Shown piece after piece: positions 8,698-15,522 of a stretch of DNA of 24,223 nucleotides. Position 1 is the stretch's first letter. Every line of letters begins with the position of its first letter. A program made the position numbers and the translations under genes. The stretch lies in NCBI GenBank assembly GCA_002694345.1, contig NZLV01000147.1:1-24223 (forward strand), in the 5' to 3' direction. The stretch comes from Maricaulis sp. GTDB taxonomy: Bacteria > Pseudomonadota > Alphaproteobacteria > Caulobacterales > Maricaulaceae. The notes under the pieces were generated by a model that ran no database searches, had not been told where the DNA came from, and saw nothing but the letters and a program-made list of their open reading frames with translations.

Positions 8698-10977
8698 ATG
8701 CCCTCTGAATCGACACTTCCCCCGACCCAGCAACTCGACGCCGACGCGCTTGCCTTTCACATGAAACCCGTGCCCGGCAAGCTGGGCGTGGCGGCGACCA
8801 AGCCGATGGCAACGCAGCGCGATCTCGCCCTGGCCTATAGTCCCGGCGTAGCGGCTCCGGTACGGGCGATCGCGGAAGATCCCGAGACGGTCTACGACTA
8901 CACGTCCAAGGGCAATATGGTCGCCGTAGTCTCCAACGGCACGGCCATTCTGGGCCTGGGCAATCTGGGCGCGGCAGCGTCCAAGCCGGTGATGGAAGGC
9001 AAGGCGGTCCTGTTCAAGCGCTTTGCCGATATCGACGCCGTCGACATCGAGGTCGACTACACCGACCCGGACAAGTTCATCGATTGCGTCCGCGGCTTCG
9101 GCAATACGTTCGGCGGCATCAATCTGGAAGACATCAAGGCTCCGGAATGCTTCGAAATCGAGCAGCGTTTGCGCGCCGAACTCGACATTCCGGTCTTCCA
9201 TGACGACCAGCATGGCACGGCCATTATCGCCGCGGCCGGCCTGATCAATGCCTGTGACCTGACCGGCAAGCGCTTCGAGGATCTCAAGGTCGTTCTGTGC
9301 GGCGCCGGCGCCGCCGGCCTGTCCGTTTTGGAACTTATCGAGTCGATGGGTGTGAAGTCGGAGAATACGACCGTCGTCGACATTGATGGGGTCGTCTACA
9401 CCGGCCGTCCGGGCGGGCATGAGCGCCTGATGAAGCACGCGGTCGACACCGACAAGCGCACCCTGGCCGAGGCCGCCGAAGGCGCCGACGTCCTGCTCGG
9501 CCTGTCGGCTGCTGGCGTCTTCACCAAGCAGATTGTCGCCTCCCTGGCGCCCAATCCGATCATTTTCGCCATGGCCAATCCGACCCCGGAAATCACGCCG
9601 GAAGAGGTCAAGGATGTCCGCGATGATGTCATCATGGCGACGGGCCGGTCCGACTATCCCAACCAGGTCAATAACGTCCTTGGCTTCCCCTATATCTTCC
9701 GCGGTGCCCTGGATGTGCGGGCCCGCACCATCAATGAAGAGATGAAGATCGCCGCGGCGCGCGCCCTGGCCGCCCTGGCGCGCGAGGATGTGCCCGACGA
9801 AGTGGCCAAGGCCTACCAGGTCGAGCGCCTGCAATACGGCCGGGAATACATCATCCCGACCCCGTTCGATCCGCGCCTGATCTCGTTCGTGCCGCCTTTC
9901 GTCGCCCAGGCTGCCATCGACAGCGGTGTGGCCCGGCGCCCGATGCCGGAGAGTGAAGCTTACCGCCAGGTCCTGGCCCGCCGCCTCGATCCGACGGCGG
10001 CGCTGCAGCAGCGCGTCGCGGGCTCGATCCGCGGTGACCAGAAAACCATCGTCTTCGCCGAGGGCGAGGAACCGGCCGTGATCCGTGCCGCCTACGGCTT
10101 CCAGACCCAGGGCCTGGGCAAGGCCATCCTGGTGGCGCGCGAACATGTCGTGGCGGCCAATATGAAGGAATTGGGCATTCCGGAAGGCTCGCTGGAAGTA
10201 TGCAATGCGCGCCTGTCCGAGCACAACGAGCTCTATGCCGACTTCCTCTATGAACGCCTGCAGCGTCAGGGCTATCTGCGCCGGGATGCGCAGCGCCGCG
10301 TCAATAATGACCGGAATGTCTTCTCCGCCTGCATGCTGAAAATGGGTCATGCCGACGGCATGGTCACTGGCGTCACACGTCACTCCAATGTGGTGCTCAA
10401 GGATGTCGAGCTGGTGCTCGATCCGCTGGAAAACAGCCGCACGGTGGGCGTGACCGCCGCCGTCACCCGTGGCCGCACCCTGGTGATCGGCGATGTCTCG
10501 GTGACCGAATTCCCGGACCCTGAAGCCCTGGCCGAGATCGCCATCGCGACGGCCCACGCTGCCCGCCGTCTGGGTCTGACGCCCCACGTCGCCTTCCTGT
10601 CCTATTCCTCCTTCGGCAACCCCCCGGGCGAGCGGACCGCCAAGATCCAGCACGCCGTCTCTATCCTGGATGATCTCGGGGTCGATTTTGAATATGAGGG
10701 CGAGATGGCCGCCGATGTGGCGCTCGATCCGGAACACCACAAACTCTATCCCTTCTCGCGCCTCAGCGAGCCGGCCAATGTGCTGATCATGCCGGCCGTT
10801 CACTCCGCCTCGATTGCCGTGCGCTTGCTCAAGGCCGCGGGCGGAGCGACCGTGATCGGGCCGATGCTGGTCGGGATGGAAAAGCCGGTCCAGATCGCGC
10901 GCCTGGGGGCGTCGGTCAGCGATATCGTCAATTTGGCCGGTATTGCCGCCTTCGATCTCAATAAGGGGCTGGCCTGA
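8698..10977 (+). CDS. maeB: NADP-dependent malic enzyme with C-terminal phosphotransacetylase-like domain
   Basis: The enzyme decarboxylates malate oxidatively to pyruvate, linking the TCA cycle to pyruvate and NADPH supply. The 759 residues match the large MaeB class. The malic domain includes AYSPGVAAPV at 46-55 and the metal-binding FHDDQHGTA at 167-175. The dinucleotide fold has CGAGAAG at 201-207, followed by FAMANPTPEI at 290-299. From about residue 430 a phosphate acetyltransferase-like domain follows (IVFAEGEEPAVIRAA at 451-465, ADGMVTGVTRH at 552-562, LSYSSFGNPPGERT at 634-647). In the family this domain is usually regulatory, often acetyl-CoA-responsive, rather than catalytic. The ATG at 8698 has only a weak upstream site (ACGGA). 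The stop codon lies inside a tandem 11-bp repeat, and no clear terminator follows. Confidence 0.95.
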   Translation: MPSESTLPPTQQLDADALAFHMKPVPGKLGVAATKPMATQRDLALAYSPGVAAPVRAIAEDPETVYDYTSKGNMVAVVSNGTAILGLGNLGAAASKPVMEGKAVLFKRFADIDAVDIEVDYTDPDKFIDCVRGFGNTFGGINLEDIKAPECFEIEQRLRAELDIPVFHDDQHGTAIIAAAGLINACDLTGKRFEDLKVVLCGAGAAGLSVLELIESMGVKSENTTVVDIDGVVYTGRPGGHERLMKHAVDTDKRTLAEAAEGADVLLGLSAAGVFTKQIVASLAPNPIIFAMANPTPEITPEEVKDVRDDVIMATGRSDYPNQVNNVLGFPYIFRGALDVRARTINEEMKIAAARALAALAREDVPDEVAKAYQVERLQYGREYIIPTPFDPRLISFVPPFVAQAAIDSGVARRPMPESEAYRQVLARRLDPTAALQQRVAGSIRGDQKTIVFAEGEEPAVIRAAYGFQTQGLGKAILVAREHVVAANMKELGIPEGSLEVCNARLSEHNELYADFLYERLQRQGYLRRDAQRRVNNDRNVFSACMLKMGHADGMVTGVTRHSNVVLKDVELVLDPLENSRTVGVTAAVTRGRTLVIGDVSVTEFPDPEALAEIAIATAHAARRLGLTPHVAFLSYSSFGNPPGERTAKIQHAVSILDDLGVDFEYEGEMAADVALDPEHHKLYPFSRLSEPANVLIMPAVHSASIAVRLLKAAGGATVIGPMLVGMEKPVQIARLGASVSDIVNLAGIAAFDLNKGLA

Positions 10978-11014
10978 TCCGGGCATGATCTTGGCCTGAA
11001 CTGGGCCTGATCAC
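10971..11014 (+). repeat. Four imperfect tandem copies of an 11-bp unit across the maeB stop codon
   Basis: GGCCTGATCNN-like units start at 10971, 10982, 10993 and 11004, exactly 11 bp apart: GGCCTGATCCG, GGCATGATCTT, GGCCTGAACTG and GGCCTGATCAC. The first copy contains the maeB stop codon. No fifth copy is visible on either side. Confidence 0.8.
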
Positions 11015-11042
11015 CTGGTTTTAAGTCTTGGTGTGTAGTCTG

Positions 11043-11067
11043 CCCCTGTGACATCTCGTTCACGGGG
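11043..11067 (+). promoter_or_regulatory. Possible RBS-masking hairpin upstream of the small secreted protein
   Basis: CCCCTGTGA (11043-11051) can pair with TCACGGGG (11060-11067) through 8 bp with a one-base bulge. The 3' arm overlaps the G-rich Shine-Dalgarno (GGGGGAA, 11064-11070) of the gene starting at 11076. This is a weak, short structure and may be chance. Confidence 0.3.
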
Positions 11068-11075
11068 GAAAGACC

Positions 11076-11558
11076 ATGCGCCATCTGATCTCTGCTTTCG
11101 CCGTCCTGGCCGGACTGTCCACGCCGGTTCTGGCGGACAGTGATGCCGCCATGAGGGAGCTGGTCGGGCTCTCCTTTCCGATTACTGTCCAGCCGGACGG
11201 GAATACCGAAACCCATGCCCGCCAGGCGTTTACCCTTCAGTTCGCCCCGGATGGCCGGGTTCTGGTCCTGTCGTCGGATGGAAGTCAGGTGCCCGGCCTG
11301 CCATCCAGCACGTTCGGGGTCCAGAATGTGGATACGTCCGAAGGCTATTCGCTGGTCTACCAGATCTCGATGGTATTGAACCTGATCTATATCAAGGACG
11401 TCCCCGATCCGGCCGGATCAGTCCCCACGCCGATGCCCTATGACACCATCGTCATTTGCCGCTTGGAGACGCCGAACGGAGGGGGCGAGTTGAACGAGGT
11501 CGACTGCGACTTTCTCTCCCTGCCGGATGGTGGGTCCGTGACGGTCTCTGATTTCTAG
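11076..11558 (+). CDS. Secreted protein of unknown function
   Basis: I do not recognise this 160-residue protein. Residues 1-20 look like a Sec signal peptide (MRHLISAFAV... ending VLA before Asp21), so the mature product should be periplasmic. The mature part is acidic and predicted to be beta-rich. It has a segment resembling small secreted beta-barrel or META-like proteins (AFTLQFAPDGRVLVLSSDG, about 51-69), but no firm match can be claimed. Cys128 and Cys144 are the only cysteines in the mature part and could form a disulfide. The ATG at 11076 follows a strong GGGGGAAAG. The gene stands alone between maeB and the MATE exporter, with about 100 bp on either side, and shows no obvious operon partner. 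Confidence 0.7.
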   Translation: MRHLISAFAVLAGLSTPVLADSDAAMRELVGLSFPITVQPDGNTETHARQAFTLQFAPDGRVLVLSSDGSQVPGLPSSTFGVQNVDTSEGYSLVYQISMVLNLIYIKDVPDPAGSVPTPMPYDTIVICRLETPNGGGELNEVDCDFLSLPDGGSVTVSDF

Positions 11559-11665
11559 TCACACCGGCGCGTCGCAAACAATTCACAGTCATTTGACAGC
11601 CTGCCGGTGCAGACAGGCCCGACACTTCCTATCTATGCTCGCTCCAAGCGAGTGAGGGACAGCTG

Positions 11666-13099
11666 ATGGCCGGACGGTCTGCACACGACATGACGGAAGG
11701 TCCGATCTTCGGACATGTCGTCCGGATGATCATGCCGATGAGTTTCGGCATCCTGGCCATGATGCTGGTGGGGATCATCGATACCTATTGGGTCGGCACG
11801 CTGGGCACGGCCCAGCAGGCTGCCGTCCAGATGAGCTTCCCGGTCACCATGCTGGTCATGAGCGTGTCCATCGGCCTGGGCGCCGGGGCGGTTTCGGCCG
11901 TGTCCCGCGCGGCCGGCCGCAAGGATGGCTCCTCGATCTCGCGGATCTCCACCGATGCCATGACGCTGACCCTCCTGTCGGTCGGCGCGGTCTCCTTGCT
12001 GGGCATCCTGTTCGTGGAGCCGATCTTCACAGCCCTGGGCGCGAGCGCGACCATGCTGCCCCATGTCGTCGACTACATGACGGTCTGGTTCGCCGGCATC
12101 GTCCTGATCGTCGGGCCGATGGTGGCCGGCAACATCCTGCGGGCACTGGGCAATACGGTCGTGCCGTCCATCATGATGATGGCGGCGGCCGCCGTGAATC
12201 TCGTCCTCGATCCGATCTTCATCCTGGATGATGTCTTCGGGCTCTTCCCCGGGCTGGGTTGGGGCGTCTCCGGTGCGGCGCTGGCTACGGTGGCGGCCAA
12301 TGCGGCGACCTTCCTCATGGTGCTCTGGTATCTGGTCTTCCACGAGAAGCTGCTGGACTTCAAATGGGAGGATCTCGGCGAGGTCTGGCATCACTGGATG
12401 GACATCGCCCGCGTCGGCATCCCCGCCTGCATCTCCAACATCTTCAATCCGGTTGCCATGACCGTGGCCATGTCCGGTCTCGCCATGGCGCGCTTTGGTG
12501 ATGCGGCCGTGGGCGGCCTGGGCGTTGCCGGCCGGGTCGAGGCCTTCGCCATCGTGCCGCTCTTTGCCCTGTCCGCCTGTATCGGCGCGATCACCGGCCA
12601 GAACGGGGGTGCCGACCGGCTCGACCGGGTCCGCGAAGCCTTCCGCAAGGCCTTCTTCTTCTGCATCGCCTGGGGTCTGGGCGTGGCGGCGATCCTGTGG
12701 ATCGGCGCCGACTGGATCGCGGCGGCCTTCCTGCCGGGCGAAGAGGGGCGGGCCGCCGCTGTCGACTATTGGCGCATCGCTTCGCTGACCATTGGCGGCT
12801 ACGGCATCACCATTGCGGCCAGTGCCGGCTTCAACGGGCTGGGCCGTCCGGCGCATGGCATGGCCATCACGGCGGGCCGGGCGCTCGGCCTGATGATCCC
12901 GCTCGTCCTGGTCGGCTCCTACGTTTTCAACACGCCCCAGGGTGTGATCATGGGCATTGCCGCAGCCAATATCCTGGCCGGCTCCCTGACCGCGCTCTTC
13001 GTCTTCACCCGGGCCAAGATGACCGCCAAGCACGGCAAGGCGCGCCAGCGCAAGACGCCGGTCGTCGAGGAAAGCCCGGTGGCGGAAGATCCGGCCTAG
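11666..13099 (+). CDS. MATE family efflux transporter
   Basis: This is a 477-residue inner-membrane antiporter of the multidrug and toxic-compound extrusion family. It shows the usual two-bundle pattern of about 12 hydrophobic segments, starting with VVRMIMPMSFGILAMMLVGI and including LVLDPIFIL, a conserved MATE feature near the middle of the first half. The second half begins near VGIPACISNIFNPVAMT. The last 25 residues are charged (KHGKARQRKTP...) and probably cytoplasmic. The ATG at 11666 has GAGGG about 8 bases upstream. Substrates and the coupling ion (Na+ or H+) cannot be read from the sequence. The stop codon overlaps that of the convergent methyltransferase gene in a shared CTAG, with no terminator between them. 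Confidence 0.92.
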   Translation: MAGRSAHDMTEGPIFGHVVRMIMPMSFGILAMMLVGIIDTYWVGTLGTAQQAAVQMSFPVTMLVMSVSIGLGAGAVSAVSRAAGRKDGSSISRISTDAMTLTLLSVGAVSLLGILFVEPIFTALGASATMLPHVVDYMTVWFAGIVLIVGPMVAGNILRALGNTVVPSIMMMAAAAVNLVLDPIFILDDVFGLFPGLGWGVSGAALATVAANAATFLMVLWYLVFHEKLLDFKWEDLGEVWHHWMDIARVGIPACISNIFNPVAMTVAMSGLAMARFGDAAVGGLGVAGRVEAFAIVPLFALSACIGAITGQNGGADRLDRVREAFRKAFFFCIAWGLGVAAILWIGADWIAAAFLPGEEGRAAAVDYWRIASLTIGGYGITIAASAGFNGLGRPAHGMAITAGRALGLMIPLVLVGSYVFNTPQGVIMGIAAANILAGSLTALFVFTRAKMTAKHGKARQRKTPVVEESPVAEDPA

Positions 13100-13719
13100 C
13101 GGCGGGTGAGGGCACCGGCCAGTTCCGGTTTCCCGTTCAGACTGGGATGCGGCACTGCGATGAAATGATCGTCCGCAGGCCAGATCCAGCGCTCTTCCGG
13201 GAAGAGCTCATGCATCGCCTCCAGCGAGCAGCCATAGGGCGGGCCGCCGCGCTCATCCTTCTGCATGAACAGGGCAAGCAGCTTGCCGCCCGGCTTCAGC
13301 CATTTGATCAGTGAGGCTTCATAAGCCTCGCGCAGGCGGGGCGGGATCGCGCACAGGAAAGTCTGCTCATAGACCCGGTCGACCGGCTGATCGGGATACC
13401 AGGCCCCATGCCCCGGCTTCAGGATGTCGCCCTGGATGGTGACAGCGGAGAGCTTCTCGGCTGCGATCTGACCCTGCTGCCAGGCAATGGCGGTTTCCGA
13501 CAGATCCGCGGCGATGACGTCAAGCCCGGCCCGGGCCAGGGCGGTCACTTCCGGACAGCGTCCGCAGCCGGGAATGATCACACTCATCCCGCTTTTCAGC
13601 TCACCGGTTTCCAGCCACATCCGGGCGGCCGGATGCACATCTCCGCGTTCCCAGGGGGTGTCATCCTCCCGGAAGCGGGCCTCCCATTCAAACGGGGTGC
13701 GTTCGTCTGTTTCGCTCAT
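13096..13719 (-). CDS. TPMT-like SAM-dependent methyltransferase
   Basis: This 207-residue class I methyltransferase resembles the thiopurine S-methyltransferase family. Seen: the N-terminal WEARFREDDTPWERG (12-26), typical of TPMT-like enzymes; the SAM-binding motif I VIIPGCGRCPEVTALARAG at 47-65; the acidic end of strand 2, IAADLSE at 69-75; and VYEQTFLCAIPPRLR at 116-130, a family hallmark. Natural substrates of bacterial members include thiols, halides, selenite and tellurite; which one applies here is unknown. The ATG at 13717-13719 lacks a recognisable Shine-Dalgarno (the upstream bases are C-rich), but MSETDERTPFEWEARF is a normal N-terminus. The GGDEF-EAL-like gene ends 32 bp upstream on the same strand, so the two may be co-transcribed. 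The 3' end overlaps the MATE gene by four bases. Confidence 0.82.
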   Translation of the reverse strand: MSETDERTPFEWEARFREDDTPWERGDVHPAARMWLETGELKSGMSVIIPGCGRCPEVTALARAGLDVIAADLSETAIAWQQGQIAAEKLSAVTIQGDILKPGHGAWYPDQPVDRVYEQTFLCAIPPRLREAYEASLIKWLKPGGKLLALFMQKDERGGPPYGCSLEAMHELFPEERWIWPADDHFIAVPHPSLNGKPELAGALTRR

Positions 13720-13751
13720 GAGGGGGACTGTAAGCCGTCTGGCCCGGCGGT

Positions 13752-15107
13752 CTAGGCGGCCTTGTGAGTCCGGTAGATGTCGACCATGGACAGCGGCTGG
13801 GCCGGGGCCGGCTTCTGGCGATCCGAGATCACCGCCTGGCCGGAGAAATAGCGGATGCCGGAATCGCGGGCATTTTTCAGCACATAGAGGTCCCGGACAT
13901 CCTGCAGATAGGTGTCGGCTCCCAATTGGGCTGCTGCATCGACAAAGCGTTTCAGGGCGGACATGTCATGGTCCATCAGTCCGGCCGAATTCTGGTTGGA
14001 GGGCGGTTTGCAGCGCCAGCCGAACAGGCGGACATCCAGATCCGCGAAGTCATCCAGTTCGATGTCGCCGAACGGGACTTCCACCATCAGGCCCACACCG
14101 GTTTTTGCCAGCTCCTTGAGAGCGGCCGTGCGCGTGGCATTGTCGTCCATACCGTCGAACCGGACCAGGAAGGCGCTGCGGGCCGTATCGGGCAAGTCCT
14201 CGAACCGCGACAGGATCTGGGCCCGGTCTTCGCGGCTGGCCCAGGTCTCGGCATGGATGGACAAGCAGATCTGGGTTGGTTTCTTGGCGCGGATCGAGCG
14301 CATCAAGGCCTCGAATCCGGACGTCTGGGCCAGATGGTCCAGAGCGGCCTGGTCGACCGGCGCCATCCGGGTCTCGGCGACGCGGCGTCCATCCAGGGCG
14401 CGTCCACCGACCCAGACCTTGGGGCGGCTGGCATTGCCCATGATCTGTTGCTCGCGGCCATCCCAGACCGGGCGGAACCAGGCCGACAGGGCGCCATCAC
14501 TCTGGTCTTCGGGCTTGGCAGCAGAGGGGGGCGGGATCCGGCCCGGCTCACGCTCGGCGCGTGCCGGCGCGGCCGAAGCGGCCGGGGCCTGCGTTTCGCC
14601 CAGGGCGGTCAGCGCATCCGCGGCCAGTTTCACCGTGCCCGTTTGCACCTTCATGGTCTGGGTCTCCGGCGAGCCGAGGAAGAATTCGCGCAGGCGTTCG
14701 GCAATCTCGTCCAACCGGTCGGTGACGATCAGCGCCGGATCTGCCAGCACGATCAGGAACCCGTCGCCGGCCTGCAGCACGACATCCTTGGGGGTCAGCT
14801 CGCGCTCGATCAGCTGGCCGGCAGCGGTGAAGACCCGCACCTTGATCCGCGCCCAGGCATCGCCCGCTTCCTCACGGATTTCCTTCAGCCCGACCAGTTT
14901 GAACTGTCCGACATCAATGTCATCACGCCCGGCGAGCGCCGCCTTCAGACGGGTTTTCAAGTCAGAATTCAACGGCTCGGTCCCAACGGGCAGCTTCAGC
15001 TTAACCTTGATAACCGGTTGCGTCTTAATGCCGGATTTAAATGCCTGCGCGCGCTTCGGCCACCGCGGCGGCGAGCCGTGCTTGCACCTGCGCGCACCCC
15101 ATGTCAT
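13752..15107 (-). CDS. Degenerate GGDEF-EAL-like protein, probably non-catalytic
   Basis: Numbered from the ATG at 15105-15107 the protein has 451 residues. Residues about 45-145 resemble a GGDEF fold, but the signature reads AGDGF at 113-117. A Pro/Ala-rich linker follows at about 172-199. Residues about 209-432 resemble an EAL fold: WFRPVWDGREQQIMG where active enzymes have the E-x-L strand, then FLVRFDGM, MVEVPFGDIELDDFADLDVRLFGW, and GIRYFSGQAV at the end. The metal-binding acidic residues of active phosphodiesterases are not evident. A role as a c-di-GMP-binding or scaffold protein is inference. The start is uncertain: no Shine-Dalgarno precedes 15107, that ATG overlaps the likely tRNA-Leu promoter, and the first 45 codons look non-coding. 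A TTG at 14970-14972 is a plausible alternative. Confidence 0.65.
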   Translation of the reverse strand: MTWGARRCKHGSPPRWPKRAQAFKSGIKTQPVIKVKLKLPVGTEPLNSDLKTRLKAALAGRDDIDVGQFKLVGLKEIREEAGDAWARIKVRVFTAAGQLIERELTPKDVVLQAGDGFLIVLADPALIVTDRLDEIAERLREFFLGSPETQTMKVQTGTVKLAADALTALGETQAPAASAAPARAEREPGRIPPPSAAKPEDQSDGALSAWFRPVWDGREQQIMGNASRPKVWVGGRALDGRRVAETRMAPVDQAALDHLAQTSGFEALMRSIRAKKPTQICLSIHAETWASREDRAQILSRFEDLPDTARSAFLVRFDGMDDNATRTAALKELAKTGVGLMVEVPFGDIELDDFADLDVRLFGWRCKPPSNQNSAGLMDHDMSALKRFVDAAAQLGADTYLQDVRDLYVLKNARDSGIRYFSGQAVISDRQKPAPAQPLSMVDIYRTHKAA

Positions 15108-15110
15108 GAG
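15082..15110 (+). promoter_or_regulatory. Candidate promoter of tRNA-Leu
   Basis: TTGCAC (15082-15087), a 17-bp spacer and CATGAG (15105-15110) would place the transcription start near 15117, 8 bases before the mature tRNA 5' end. The -35 matches those proposed for tig and clpP; the -10 is weak. Confidence 0.4.
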
Positions 15111-15124
15111 GCGAATATGGACCT

Positions 15125-15209
15125 GCGGATGTGGCGGAACTGGTAGACGCGCTGGATTTAGGTTCCAGTGCCGCAAGGCGTGGAGGTTCGAGTCCTCTCA
15201 TCCGCACCA
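15125..15209 (+). tRNA. tRNA-Leu (anticodon TAG)
   Basis: The acceptor stem GCGGATG (15125-15131) pairs with CATCCGC (15199-15205) and is followed by an encoded ACCA (15206-15209). The anticodon stem CTGGA/TCCAG encloses the loop TTTAGGT with anticodon TAG at 15159-15161. The long variable arm typical of class II tRNAs is present, and the T-loop reads GGTTCGAGTCC. It reads CUN leucine codons. Confidence 0.97.
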
Positions 15210-15433
15210 TTCCAAGCCGGTCTTCCGAAGGCAGGGAAATCGATCCTGTGAATCGGTTTCAGGCGGAGAATGCCCCGGCAGGGGCCAACGCCCTGCGGGC
15301 TTCGGGTGGCAGGCCACCCGCAGCGCTCCTACGAGCAAAGCGAGTGGGCGAGGAGGTGCCCTGTAACCCCCCGGCAAGGCAGGCCGCGCGGCGCTTGCTG
15401 CTGCAATCCATGCAGTCCCACCGCTCCACAGCG
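15210..15433. repeat. Hairpin-rich non-coding segment, possible dispersed repeat
   Basis: No convincing gene is seen between tRNA-Leu and the tig promoter. The segment holds a perfect 7-bp hairpin (CGGGTGG 15303-15309, loop CAGG, CCACCCG 15314-15320) and a competing outer pair (CTGCGGG 15293-15299 with CCCGCAG 15317-15323). An imperfect palindromic stretch (CTCCTACGAGC... ending GAGGAG, about 15326-15355) follows. Its appearance resembles intergenic repeats found in multiple copies in related genomes, but only one copy lies in this window. Confidence 0.35.
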
Positions 15434-15462
15434 TTGCACGCTACGAATCCCCATGACATAAC
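15434..15462 (+). promoter_or_regulatory. Candidate sigma-70-type promoter of tig
   Basis: TTGCAC (15434-15439), a 17-bp spacer and CATAAC (15457-15462) lie 60 bp before the tig start codon. A perfect small inverted repeat (GCGGAT, AGC, ATCCGC at 15481-15495) lies in the resulting leader. Confidence 0.5.
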
Positions 15463-15522
15463 GCGCGCTCGTTTTTGCTCGCGGATAGCATCCGCCCGAA
15501 CTGTAACATCTAAGGCCAACCC

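Noticed and set aside
8665..10986. 773-codon open frame antisense to maeB
   Set aside because: It mirrors a highly conserved gene in GC-rich DNA. The translation is low-complexity His/Asp/Gly/Arg-rich with no motif; the sense protein is unmistakable.
11593..11598. Perfect TTGACA upstream of the MATE gene
   Set aside because: At 16-18 bp downstream the sequence is GGCCCG-like, with no acceptable -10.
11599..11618. GCCTG / CAGGC inverted repeat before the MATE gene
   Set aside because: Only 5 bp with a 10-base loop; likely by chance.
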